NCBI GenBank assembly: GCA_946965045.2 | Contig: OX337235.1 | Span: forward strand, 3,605,928-3,669,927 | Source: Epithemia pelagica | Taxonomy: Eukaryota > Bacillariophyta > Bacillariophyceae > Surirellales > Surirellaceae | Direction of reading: 5' to 3' | Length of the DNA: 64,000 nucleotides | Shown here: positions 44,001 through 53,058 of the stretch, piece after piece | How positions within the stretch are numbered: the first letter of the stretch is position 1 | How the letters are laid out: every line of letters starts with the position of its first letter | Made by a program: the position numbers and the translations under genes | The notes under the pieces: generated by a model | Told to the model about the DNA's origin: nothing | The model's database searches: none | Seen by the model: the letters and a program-made list of their open reading frames with translations, nothing else

Positions 44001-44171
44001 CCATGCTCTCTTCGTTGCTTTGGCAAACTGGCATGCTGAGCAAACTGGGATGTGACATTTCTCCAGTCGCTTTGGCAGTATTCCGTCCTTTGCCATTTGT
44101 TGCAGTTTTGAGAACGGGAGATGGCCGAAGTCATAATGGTAGCGGAGTAATTCCGCCTCGGCTGAGGGCCG
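41034..44171 (-). CDS. Copia pol: integrase, reverse transcriptase, RNase H
   Basis: The open frame after the TAG at 44174-44172 gives about 1,045 codons (first ATG at 44096). Motifs in order: pre-integrase zinc finger (YHYDFGH...CHIPVCSAC), integrase DDE residues in VSVDQ, YHADNG and HHSNGKAERRI, RT core with FDGSKMEKGIDYDQTYAPV and the catalytic YTDD, and RNase H with VWVDADFAG, SSTESEYTGL and KVFEDNSGAL, ending TKHLNVKLHHFR and ADYLTKPL. All catalytic signatures are intact. It is in frame with the protease frame upstream but separated by the TAG. Confidence 0.93.
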   Translation of the reverse strand, partial: RPSAEAELLRYHYDFGHLPFSKLQQMAKDGILPKRLEKCHIPVCSACQFAKATKRAWRSKSSKEWMNKTAPEKPGMVVSVDQLVSPTPGLVAQMTGFMTKKRYKYATVYVDQATSLGFVFLQKTATVEETLQGKRAFERYAINRGVTICAYHADNGIFKAHGWVNACHEQGQDLTFAAVGAHHSNGKAERRIRELQEMARTMLLHANKRWPQAITANLWPYAVRHANDCINASPNMQHDSKQSPLQLFAQTPININKKHWKPFGCPVYVLDEKLQNNKPHNKWENRARVGIYLGQSPIHNRNVALVLHRHTGHVSPQFHVRFDSSFHTLQQEQLSASWQTSTYFQDAKQNRSSTNTDQGKKRRRRHKGQEGAPQHNPNGNPLTEWHQPNNEWPDHAPIQNPNTSPSGGTPPQQVQHGPTMDRTPPLDSEGAQGQRERQLPQQTTTTNQLRTRSGRLRKPTQRLIEVMSTEIEDDSTVPGELFALTTLVPQDDMEDWGNPLMAYKAAVSDPDTMYHHEAMKEPDKAEFIKGMQKEMERQMEDGNLSIVRRDSVPTGQRIFKAVWQMRRKRDILTRNIKTHKARLNFDGSKMEKGIDYDQTYAPVASWASIRLVLALVSAFNWHTQQIDYVLAYPQAPVEREVYMEFPVGYDLDEGKSKRDYVLKLHANLYGQKQAGRVWYQHLSKRLVEQVGFTKSSVDECVFYRGNVIYVLYTDDSIIVGPNKTEIDKAINDIRAAKLNITVEGDIKDFLGVNIHKHDNGEITFSQPHLIDKVLKGLRLGKDAVTKDTPAAPTKILHRHLEKPAFDNSFNYRSIVGMMNYIEAGSRSDIAYATHQCARFASNPRKPHGDAVRWIGRYLRATRDQGMTFRPDKQAGLEVWVDADFAGNWKREDATTDRDTARSRHGYIIRYMRCPIIWKSQLQTEIALSSTESEYTGLSYALRAAIPIMRLLEEMQQQGITIHSTKAEVHCKVFEDNSGALEMAKVYKFRPRTKHLNVKLHHFRTHVEDGSVTIHKVATEDQLADYLTKPLPQDTLQRLRLRVLGW

Positions 44172-45068
44172 CTATTCCTCCTCGTGGGGGATTATATCTG
44201 GTGGGGATGGTTTGTCCTCCAGTCCTTTCCCATCGAGATCAAAGTCAAATTTGCGCGGCTCTGCCTCTTCGGTTTGCATGTCCGTTGGAGATTGTGCTGT
44301 TTGGGGTGGCGTTTGCGCCTTCCCTGGTGGTGGTGGTATTGCTTTGTGCCACTCTGGTGCTGGCACGGTGTAAATTGCCTCGTTCTCCTCTTCTTCATCA
44401 TCCGAGACCACCATTGAGGGCATTGCTTGGTGTGTAAGCAGAGGATCGGAGTCGTATTTTCTGTCGTGACCGGTTCCGCACTCCTGGCAGTACTTGTGGT
44501 ACTGTTGGTAACCACTCGCCAGGTGGAATGTTGCGACGTTGTTCCCTGCTGTGTCGATAGGGATTGTTCGTCGTGCCTGCCTGTCATTCCAAAATAGAAC
44601 AACTTCTGTCCCGGTGGTTGTTTCGCCTGCCCCTCCTCGTTTTTCGCTATTCTTCCGCGTTTGCGCCCAGTGTTGTGGACTGAGGGGTCGAACTCGTCCC
44701 TCCGGGACGTAATATGAGTTTGGGATGACCATTGTGTGGGCTTGTCCCTGGTCGTCTTCCCATGTCCAGTGTATTGTGCCTATCCATACTTCGTATGTCT
44801 TGGCTCCACCAAATCCCTTGATGGCTCTTTTGCATGGCTGCAAACCGCCTGGGATGTCGCTTCGAACGTGCGTAATGCAGCCCGAGCAGCGATTGTCGAT
44901 TCCAATGAGCGTGGAGTCAGAGTCGAACGGCTGGCATGCTGTTGCTGCCCCGCACTTGGCTGCCATTGCCATGATTGCTGCTTGGCACAATCGTGCTGAC
45001 GGTGACTTTTGCCTTCGCGGTCGGGACGGCTCTTTGTTTCGTTTACGTTGTTGATTCTTTGGGATCAT
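44172..45068 (-). CDS. Copia protease region
   Basis: 298 codons. The aspartic-protease signature appears as IGIDNRCSGCITH rather than LxDTGxS; a DNxCS form is, to my recollection, common in diatom Copia-like proteins. A second Cys/His cluster follows (YHKYCQECGTGHDRK), then an acidic and Pro-rich linker. It ends in TAG followed by CGG, and the same frame continues into integrase. It is separated from gag by about 290 bp without a matching frame. Confidence 0.7.
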   Translation of the reverse strand: MIPKNQQRKRNKEPSRPRRQKSPSARLCQAAIMAMAAKCGAATACQPFDSDSTLIGIDNRCSGCITHVRSDIPGGLQPCKRAIKGFGGAKTYEVWIGTIHWTWEDDQGQAHTMVIPNSYYVPEGRVRPLSPQHWAQTRKNSEKRGGAGETTTGTEVVLFWNDRQARRTIPIDTAGNNVATFHLASGYQQYHKYCQECGTGHDRKYDSDPLLTHQAMPSMVVSDDEEEENEAIYTVPAPEWHKAIPPPPGKAQTPPQTAQSPTDMQTEEAEPRKFDFDLDGKGLEDKPSPPDIIPHEEE

Positions 45069-45359
45069 GGTTTCCCCCCATTCCGCTCATCTTTCGATGG
45101 TCCTGTTGGTATGTGTCAGGGTTTGCTGCAGCCATCCCTTGCTTCGGTCATATGGTTGTGGTTCTTGCCTGTCGTCGTCGTGGAGCCATATGATAGTGAT
45201 TGCTATCGCTTTCTCTGTTGCTCCAGTCATCCACGTCAGTGTCGATACCATTCCTACTAACCATAGGTATGCGATGGCCTCGTCAAGGGAGAGAGTGGTG
45301 TACGCGTGCATTGTCATCATTAGAATAATTGTTATGTACTTCCACCCTCTCCAGATGAG

Positions 45360-46757
45360 TCACTCGTAGTCCAAGTCCTCCTCTTCCATGGTTCCCTCAA
45401 TCAGAGTTTCGTGAGCGACGGCCATCTTGAGCGCGTCCTTTTTCTTTTTGTCGTTTTCCTTTGCTTCTGGCTTTGCTGCCGATTTAGCATAGCCTTTGCA
45501 GTCGGAGGGTTTGTGGGTCCGCCACTTGCCTCCACATTTTCCGCCCGTTGCTTCATCGCACCAGTACCATTTGGTGTCATTCCACGACCGGTACTTGTGG
45601 ATGTTGTCTCTTTTCGGTGCGGTGTGTTCCTTTAACCACTCTGGGCGTTCGGGCTTCTGCTTCACTGCATTATCCGCCTTGGCCTTCGTCCCTTTCTTGT
45701 GGACTTGTTCTTTGCCTTTTGGTTTTTCGCCCTGTTTCCCAGTCTTGGTTTGTTTCTTCAAGTGTAGGACCTCGGCTTGGAGTGCTAGGACCTCTTTCTG
45801 TTGCTGGGTTGGTTGCTCCCATTCGTCGCTTGTTACTTGCTTCTTGTAGAAGTTGACGGCGCGGACCATCAATTTGTTCGCAGAGGTAATCACGCTGGAT
45901 CCATCTTCATGACCATCCTCGATTTTCTGGATGTAGTCTTGAAACCGATCGTCCCTCACCGCCTTGTAACCTTTGAAGAGGTTAACGATGAGATCAAGGG
46001 AGGTGTGTCCTCGTGATGCGAGTCCATCCACTTGACTCTGGACGTATGAGTTGAACGCCACGATGTCTGAACCGTTGGTCTCGATATAACGATCGAGGTT
46101 CGTTAGATTGAGTCGGAGGGTGGTCACCGTGGCATTTGAATCCAGATAGCTTTCTCGGATGACCACCTTGAAAAGGCATCCTCCTGCGTCTTCTCCATTC
46201 ACCTTGGTGTCATTCGTCCAAATTTGGATTCGTTGAATGCCAGTCGGGGAAAGGGAATTCATGATCAAGTCATGAAGCATCTTGGAGTTCTGCGAGTTCC
46301 TCGTGTTCAGTCCGATGAATGTCGTTTCGTATGCCTTGATCTGTTCCAGCGTCAATCGCCCGTAATCCGTGATCATATTGACAGCTGGCGGTGCGACTCC
46401 TCCTGGGGGAGCTGGAATTGACACCATGCAGTTTGCTCCATTCTCGAGCATTCCGAGGTCGCGTGCTCGCGTATGGAGCAGATTCACGAATAGCTGGAAT
46501 CGGCCCGGCTCTACGTCAAACTTCTCGTCGGTGGAGAATAAGGACTTTGTTGCCTGCTCCTAGTATTTCCTGCCTTCTTTGGTACCGAAGTCCAGGGTGT
46601 TCGCAATTCCTGATCGCAGGGGAGTGCGTAGGAATGGTCCTGCAGCTGGTGCGCCTGGTCCGGCTGCCGCTTGCGCAATTGCGTTCTGGATCGCAGTGGA
46701 CGCATTGTTCAGGGCTTGGACTAGTGCTTGGGCATCTGCACCTGCTGCGTCTCCCAT
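45360..46757 (-). pseudogene. Copia gag with in-frame TAG
   Basis: The frame starts MGDAAGADAQALVQALNNAS and is interrupted by TAG at 46562-46560 (KEGRKY stop EQATKSLFSTDEKF), then continues in the same frame to 45360. The later part has a helical capsid-like region, a coiled coil (QQKEVLALQAEVLHLKKQ) and a Lys-rich tail with WKEHTAP.../CDEATGGKCGGKW, a possible degenerate zinc knuckle. The single stop suggests recent inactivation or read-through. Confidence 0.75.
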
Positions 46758-46831
46758 GTTCCCTTGTCTTTCTGTTGAAAGTAGTTCACGGCACAAATCG
46801 GTGAGTTTTCTTATGAAAGGTCACAGTTATC

Positions 46832-46845
46832 GCGCAGAGGAAGCG
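46832..46845. promoter_or_regulatory. putative Copia primer-binding site (internal tRNA-iMet type)
   Basis: Directly inside the 5' LTR. On the plus strand the 14 bases GCGCAGAGGAAGCG equal the D-arm of eukaryotic initiator tRNA-Met (GCGCAGCGGAAGCG in many species) at 13 of 14 positions. The RNA would therefore pair with an internal tRNA segment, as copia and relatives do with a half-tRNA. No TGG-starting site for a tRNA 3' end is present. Confidence 0.45.
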
Positions 46846-47070
46846 TGTTGTTTTAACCGTGGTCACTGCCGATCAAAAGGGCCAATTAGTTTCGTAAAAG
46901 GGGGATTGAGTAAATTATAAGGGTATGGTCATGTTACGCTATGGGTGTGTATGTGCTGACGCAGTAGGGGCGTCAGTTGGGAAGTGTCATATGGTGACGT
47001 GTGTCCATACGCACGTGGGGATCCCCCCCTGGTTCCGAGTGCACCGGGCGGCAATGGGGATCTTCCAATA
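46846..47070 (-). repeat. Copia 5' LTR
   Basis: 225 bp, the same length as the other LTR, with five substitutions. One changes the terminal TG to TA. About 2% divergence points to a fairly recent insertion. Confidence 0.93.
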
Positions 47071-47755
47071 ATGGACAAGGCAACCAATTTATAGGGGGAC
47101 ACATTTCTTGGATGAAATCGACACCACCCGGTAGCGGCGTGAGATTGAATTGCTGTTCCTTTTCAAACTGTCAGTGCCCCCCGATCGATTGAGTCCACCC
47201 CAAACTAGCAACCTGAGTAAATAGATACAGTGTATCGGTGGGGAATGCCACCAGCTTTTACTGAAAGGGTTTGGAGGACATGCCTCTCGATCGATTGAGT
47301 CGGCAACAAACAATCAACCGGAGTATAGAGATACAGTGTAGGCTGATAACGTACCCCATGCCGGTAGTGAATACATCGGCTTTCGTCCTGTAACGAACCC
47401 CGTCACTGGTCAATATTCCTTTGGACCACAACAAGTCCTCCGGTACAGCGTGTTGCAACATTTTATTAGTGAATACATCGGCTTTTGTCCGGTGACTTAG
47501 CACGTCATTGGTCAATATTCCTTGGATCACAAACAAGTCCTCCGGTAAACGGGAAAGCGCGTTGCAACATTTTATTCTAGTTTGAGTTTAGAAACTATTT
47601 GGATTCACAGGATCTCTCCATAGGTTCACAATTTCACGACGAAACCAACGCAAGTGTTCGAGGGCAAATGTGTAGCCCACTTTATTAACTATGATCCTTC
47701 TTCTCGTTCTTGTCACCATGGTGGGTATTGACTGTCGCACTTTCAGAGGCTACTG
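47071..47755. repeat. right half of shared block with 105-bp tandem duplication
   Basis: Continues the paralogy with 33444-34020. A unit of about 105 bp (TAGTGAATACATCGGCTTT... GTTGCAACATTTTATT) occurs twice (47364-47467 and 47468-47575) but once at 33740-33840. On the minus strand it encodes the kinase-like text YRTKADVFTTG. No intact gene. Confidence 0.7.
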
Positions 47756-48880
47756 TCAAAGTGGGGTTACTCGATCCTTCCCGGATCCTTCCCGAAAATG
47801 ATACCATCCGTTTGGTGCTTGATCACAAAGTTTACGGAAACACCATGCATTCTTGTCCATAATTTTCAATGTCGCACAGGAAGGATTGCTCCATCCACCA
47901 ATCACGGCAACTTGATTGGCAACCGTCACCATACTAAAGTCATCCTGATTCCTTCCAATGGAGGGGAGATTCCACACGCAGTTGCGGTGCGTATCCATGA
48001 CTTGCACGGTTGGATTGTCTCGTCCTCCCGCCACAACGAGACAAGATCCCACGGCTACCATTGCACAATGATAGTGTGGGACAGAAAGCGCCAAACTAGA
48101 ATGAGTCGTCCAAGCGGCCGAGAAGGAAATGACTGTAGACAATGTGTCGGCGTTTCTCTCCTCTTTGTCACAAGCCTTTGTAAAGTCCAAATACTCCACC
48201 GAAGTATTTGTTCTGCAGCCTCCAACGACAAAGATACGGTGACCAATGACCGCACTGCCAAAATATGATCGAGGAACATTCATGGATGGTCCCACAATGA
48301 CAGTGTGATTGCTGGTATCAATAACATCCACCGACGATACGTCCTGCCCCATGGCCCATCCACCCATCACAACAATATATCGGTTGTGCACCGCAACAGC
48401 ACAACATCCACATCGTGTGATTGATAAGCGACAACTCAATGGTGTCCACTGACTCTTTTTTGAATTGCTGGTTGTCAAAGAAGATTGTAGCAATTCATTG
48501 ACGTCAATCCGTTCTATACAATCCAAAGTTCCTCCATTGTATCCTCCCATGACGTAGACCCCTCCATTGCACACAACAGCGGCATGTTCCTCACGGCTCT
48601 TGTTCATGGGCGGTCCTTCTCGCCACTGCTTGTCTGCTGGTGCTAAATTCAATACAAGAACGGAATTGGTAGTATTGAAATTGTTGTCATCTCCTCCCAT
48701 CACGACGACGGTTTGTCCCCTTGTGTTGTCCTTATCGGCATGATTCAGTACGACCGATGCAGGAAACTCACGCCATCCACCCTTGAGAGGAGGCCAGTCG
48801 GTTTCATTCCATTCTCCAGTCTCGTCCAAGAGAACAAGGCCTGACTGCCATGCTTGCTCTTGAAGTGATGTCATGCTCAT
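47756..48880 (-). CDS. kelch-repeat protein 5
   Basis: 374 aa, starting MSMTSLQEQAWQSG and ending FREGSGKDRVTPL. It shares nearly all residues with protein 4, but its 3' flank is that of gene 3. It is therefore a recombinant of a two-gene array or the single-gene ancestor. Six kelch strands are intact and no stop or shift is seen. The family 5' flank follows at 48881-49190, which makes this the best candidate for an expressed minus-strand member. Confidence 0.9.
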   Translation of the reverse strand: MSMTSLQEQAWQSGLVLLDETGEWNETDWPPLKGGWREFPASVVLNHADKDNTRGQTVVVMGGDDNNFNTTNSVLVLNLAPADKQWREGPPMNKSREEHAAVVCNGGVYVMGGYNGGTLDCIERIDVNELLQSSLTTSNSKKSQWTPLSCRLSITRCGCCAVAVHNRYIVVMGGWAMGQDVSSVDVIDTSNHTVIVGPSMNVPRSYFGSAVIGHRIFVVGGCRTNTSVEYLDFTKACDKEERNADTLSTVISFSAAWTTHSSLALSVPHYHCAMVAVGSCLVVAGGRDNPTVQVMDTHRNCVWNLPSIGRNQDDFSMVTVANQVAVIGGWSNPSCATLKIMDKNAWCFRKLCDQAPNGWYHFREGSGKDRVTPL

Positions 48881-49190
48881 GGCGACTATTCACTTTGGTA
48901 CAAACATTCTTTTATGGCGGTGTTTTGTCTGTTTGCTATTTTGCGAGATCGAGAGAGAGAGAGGTGACAGATAGATGATGACTGATGCACTGTGATTGAA
49001 TCCGACTGTTGGCTGTCCCAAATCCCAAACGACATGCAGCGATATAGTTTTGGGGGACGTTTTCAACGTTCTCCGGTCCCCCCTTTGTGTTTTTGTCGCG
49101 TGCGTAAAGCGGAAACCCGAAAATTGGTTGGGTGAGTCAATTGAAGGTGCCGACGGGCGCGCGCAAAAGACCCTTTGGGAGTTTTCTCAG
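48881..49190 (-). promoter_or_regulatory. conserved kelch 5' flank (gene 5)
   Basis: Same order of blocks as upstream of gene 4 but with one copy of the GACGTTTTCA.CGTTCTC segment and a six-base G-run. The CATAAAAGAATG box (minus strand of 48905-48916) lies about 25-36 nt before the ATG. Confidence 0.7.
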
Positions 49191-49888
49191 GAGCCATTGC
49201 ACGCCTTGTGTATATGTGATTTGGGTGATGATTGTTTCTATTGTTTTTGGTGATGGTTGGATTCAACGTTGCAAAACAAGAAACCAAGTTTCTGTGAATG
49301 TGAGAGTGTGAAGGGCCCATTCGATCGACGAGATTTAGCTGCTCATGCTCACCCAAACGCGATTCGGAAGCAGAAACAGTGCTCACAGTGAGCCAATGGA
49401 AGAACACATCAAGTGCGATTTGCTCACTGTGAGTTGCGGCTCTTCTCCTTGTTTCTTTTTTGTCTGGAATGCCGGTTTCGTCTGGTTCGTGTTGGCGACA
49501 GACAGTGGCGGGGACTCATTCTTGGATGATGTGCCGTATTTAGAGTGGGACCTGCACTATACTTTGTCACTTTCGCTCCCCAGGACAACAACACGGACTC
49601 GACCGGTCACTCGATTCGACTTGCTGCTGCTGCTGCTCATGGGCCATCCTCTACCACCATGGCACAATGACGACTCGTGTACAACAACAAGAACGACGAC
49701 CCAACGAGACAAGAAGCATGGAACAACAACCACAGGACGACGACGACGACGACTACTACTACTACTTCTAGGACCATGCTATTCGTCATGGAGTTTCGGT
49801 GATTCCCGGCGTCTTTTGCCAGGAACAACGTCGTGTGGTGTAGGACCACGCCCAAGAATCTGACGACCAGACGAAAGATTGTTTTCTC
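49191..49888. other. junction region with two transplanted segments
   Basis: No gene is supported. 49430-49790 matches 37110-37560. 49853-49885 carries AATCTGACGACCAGACGAAA from relic genes A and B directly against the Na/Pi fragment. Confidence 0.6.
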
Positions 49889-50438
49889 GGCCATTGACTC
49901 GTTGCAAGTGGCCTTGGCTCACTTGTTTTTCAACATTACCGGTATCTGCATCTTTTACCCCGTCCCGTTTATGCGGCAGTTCCCCTTGTTTGCCGCTCGC
50001 CGTTTGGGTCGTGCCACTCGTTTGTGGCGTGGATTCCCCTTGGTGTACATTTTCATCATGTTTGTCATTGTGCCCCTCTTCTTTTTGGGACTTTCGGCGC
50101 TCTTTGAAGAAGATACCAAGGGCTTCAAGGTCTTGGGAAGTTTCTTGGTGATTGTCCTGGTCTTGATCTTGGCATACTTGACCTACTGGTGCTTGGACAT
50201 GGACGGTCGTGAAAAGTGCACCAGCTGCATAATGGCCCGCGAACGCAAGCGTGTGGCCATGAAGGAATTGCCAGATGATATGGATTACCTCAAGGCTCGT
50301 GTCGCGGCCTTGACCGAACACACTGGATTGGTCGTGGAAGACGAGGATGATGACGAAGACGAAGATGTTGCCGTCGAAGCCGAAGAAGATGAACCCATGA
50401 TGGAAAACAAAGAAGACGACGATGAAGTCAATGCTTAG
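49889..50438 (+). pseudogene. Na/Pi cotransporter, C-terminal fragment
   Basis: Encodes the last 182 or so residues of Na/Pi copy 3 (IDSLQVALAHLFFN to EVNA) with a few changes, in one open frame. The first half, including the first QSSS repeat and the second QSSS motif, is missing. There is no suitable start codon, because the upstream sequence comes from the relic-gene family. It cannot form a transporter. Its 3' flank and the following kelch gene follow the order at 27050-29454. Confidence 0.88.
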
Positions 50439-51155
50439 ATATCTACGACCGGAAGGAGTGTAACGCATGGTTGATCACGTTCCCACACAAGCAAGCTCGC
50501 GAGTTTGTCAAGAACGGTTCGATCCCATGCGCCCCTGTGTATGTAACTCTCATGAATTAACGAATCTAGTAGAAAGACTTTTCTACCCACAACGTCGTAC
50601 TTGTACCATTCTTACCGTTCCACACTTCCGTTGGGGGTATGGAGAATCTAGAAATTCAAGATATGGGCTATACACGAGTCTGACACTTGTTCCTTCTCTC
50701 TACAGTCGCACGCAAGCTCTGGACACGAAATTTTGTAGTGGTCTCTTTTGGTTCTTTGTTTTGTGTGTGTTGTCTCGACTCGGTCGGGATTTTTCAATGG
50801 TGGTTCTACCACCACGTTTGCCATCATGGCATTCGATTGCCATCATCCAATATGGTTTTGTAGGATATATGGTTCGAGCATAGAGAATTGTATCAATGTC
50901 TTTGGTAGCAGGAGAATGGGACAGGCCCCGCTCATTCATTCGCAATCCTCAATGATCCTAAGGACAGCGCCCTATCTTGCAACAGTATCATTCTACTTTA
51001 GAGTAGCCATTCACTATGAAACGTCAAAACAAGTCAGCCGTTCGAGAACCAAACGTCTAATAGCTTTCACCCTTCCCTTTATCACCATGGCATCTATATG
51101 CCCCAGCTCGTTTACAAGCTAATGTCGAGATCCAGCAGGGCCGTCCATTAGCATT
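50439..51155. repeat. 3' flank shared with 27603-28287
   Basis: Same order and orientation as behind Na/Pi copy 3 (ACCGGAAGGAGTGTAACGCA, then CCATCATCCAATATGGTTTT). Small indels only. No gene. Confidence 0.75.
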
Positions 51156-52301
51156 TCACATATGACCCGTTCCATTGGCATCTCGGATATCCGTTCCATT
51201 GGCATCTTGGGCACCTGATCCTTTCTGAGAATGAAAGTAACCTGATCCTTCCAGAGAATGATACCGTTCGTTCCATTGCTGCTCACAGAGTCGACGAAAA
51301 CACCACGAATTCTTGTCCATTAGTGGTAATGTCCCACAGGAAGGATCGTCACGTCCACCAATCACGGTAATTCGATTGGCAAGAGTCACCATACTGCAGC
51401 CTCTGCGAGGGGATTCGAATGGTGGGAGATTCCACACGCGGTTTCGGTCCGTATCCAAGACTTGCACGGTTCGATTGCCACCTCCCGACACCACCAGACA
51501 GGATCCCACGGCAACCACTGCACAAGACCTTCGTGCATTGGAAAGTACCAAATCAGGGTGAGTGGTCCAAGCGGACGAGAAGGAAATGTCGGTAGAAGCA
51601 GTCTCACGCTTTTGAAATTCCAAATACTCAACCGAGTCATGTCCGTCGTAACAGTTTTCGCCTCCCACGACAAAGATTCGGTGGCCAACGACCGCACTGG
51701 CACAAAATAATCGAGGAACGTCCGTGTGTGGTCCCTCAATGACTGTATGAGTACTGGTATCCATTATGCAGCTGTAGTATCCATAAATTACAACAATATA
51801 TCGATTGTGAACCGCAACAGCACAACATCCAATTGCTTTCCATGATAAGCGACATGGCAACGTCGTCCAATGGCTCTCATGTGCGCGGTTTGTTGCTAAA
51901 GAAGATTGTAGCAAATCATTGACGTCAATTCGTTCCACACTATCCAAAGATTCTCCATTGTCTCCTCCCATTACATAAACGCCTCCATTGCACACAACAG
52001 CGGCATGTCCGTCACGGCTCTTGTTCATGGGCGGTCCTTGTCGCCACTGCTTGTCTGCTTGTGCTAAATTCAATACAAGAACGGAATTGGTAGTAGTACA
52101 ATCGTTGTCGTATCCTCCCATTGCCACGACCGTCTGTCGCTTGGTGTTGTTGTTGTTGTTATCATCCGGATGATCAAGTACGACCGTAGCATGACGCTCT
52201 CGCCATCCACCCTCAAGAAGAGGCCATTCGGTTTCATTCCATCCTGGTTCTTGGTCGAAAAGGATAATGCCCGACTGCCAAGCTTGCTCTTTCAGTGTCA
52301 T
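51156..52301 (-). CDS. kelch-repeat protein 6
   Basis: 381 aa, starting MTLKEQAWQSG. Closest to protein 1 and located at the matching position behind the Na/Pi fragment. Blade 3 is shortened: IVVIYGYYSCIMDTS replaces IVVMGGW...SSVDIIDTS, so one propeller strand lacks its GG. The C-terminus contains a doubled segment (GSGYFHSQKGSGAQDANGTD IRDANGTGHM). The family promoter block was not found upstream. The frame is open, but function is doubtful. Confidence 0.8.
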   Translation of the reverse strand: MTLKEQAWQSGIILFDQEPGWNETEWPLLEGGWRERHATVVLDHPDDNNNNNTKRQTVVAMGGYDNDCTTTNSVLVLNLAQADKQWRQGPPMNKSRDGHAAVVCNGGVYVMGGDNGESLDSVERIDVNDLLQSSLATNRAHESHWTTLPCRLSWKAIGCCAVAVHNRYIVVIYGYYSCIMDTSTHTVIEGPHTDVPRLFCASAVVGHRIFVVGGENCYDGHDSVEYLEFQKRETASTDISFSSAWTTHPDLVLSNARRSCAVVAVGSCLVVSGGGNRTVQVLDTDRNRVWNLPPFESPRRGCSMVTLANRITVIGGRDDPSCGTLPLMDKNSWCFRRLCEQQWNERYHSLEGSGYFHSQKGSGAQDANGTDIRDANGTGHM

Positions 52302-53058
52302 GGTTATGGCGCATTCACTCTCTTCAATCTTTAATAAATAGCTGGGAGAAAAAAGGAGCGCGTGGAAGCTTGAGAGCCAAAAAAACTATCTGTCATGTGT
52401 ACGGATCGCACATAGACTTCGTGACACAAATGACAACCAGCGATACAGCAATTATGGATGCAAGGTCTTCACATCTATAACCATACAGAGGTCCATGGTC
52501 CATGGTCCATGGTCCATGGTCCATGGCGGATGGATGGAGCGCTCATTCGGATTTTCCCGTGAAGGACCGCACAATCCGGACTTGGTCGCGTTTCAGTCAT
52601 TGACCATTGCGTTAGGAATGACACGTAGCAAGGGTAAAATATTATTGTCAAGATTGTCAAGGAATCGCGTACTCATTACGGAACAAAACACCTCTATCGA
52701 AGCCAGGAAAGTCCTAGAATTGTCAACTAGCGTGCCTCCCAGTCCTTAATGGATGGGAGGTGTTTTCGTTTTCTGCAGACTATCATGAAGGACTCTCGCA
52801 TCATTGGTCAGATCGCTAGGAGTACGTGAAAATACAGACTGGCAAGTGTTTGATTTCGTATCACACAATAGAAGATACATCGAACACTTCGCCAGGAGCT
52901 TCCGTTATGACAATCAGTACATCTCAAAGGATCGACAGCACCACTAACCAGCATATCTGTACTTTAATTGTATATCATTTTTCTACGAAACGATCATTTC
53001 ACACGGTCGGTCGATGGGTGTCTAGTGAAGTCGTTTTGAAACAGACTCGCTGCTCGAA
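52302..53058. other. intergenic region; (GGTCCAT)n and duplicated block
   Basis: 52491-52525 is a tandem GGTCCAT repeat of about five units (each junction a CCATGG palindrome). From 52530 it matches 38340 onward without the 409-bp insertion. No gene is supported. Confidence 0.65.

Larger units (their letters stand above)
40775..47070 (-). mobile_element. Ty1/Copia LTR retrotransposon
   Basis: 6,296 bp, transcribed on the minus strand. It has two 225-bp LTRs differing at five positions, a 6-bp TSD, a purine tract before the 3' LTR (minus strand of 41000-41015, AAAAGTGAGAGGGAG), a tRNA-like primer site after the 5' LTR, and reading frames for gag, protease and integrase-RT-RNase H. Integrase precedes RT, which defines Copia. 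Gag and the protease-to-integrase junction are each broken by an in-frame TAG. It is inserted in the duplicated block between relic gene B and kelch gene 5. Confidence 0.95.
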
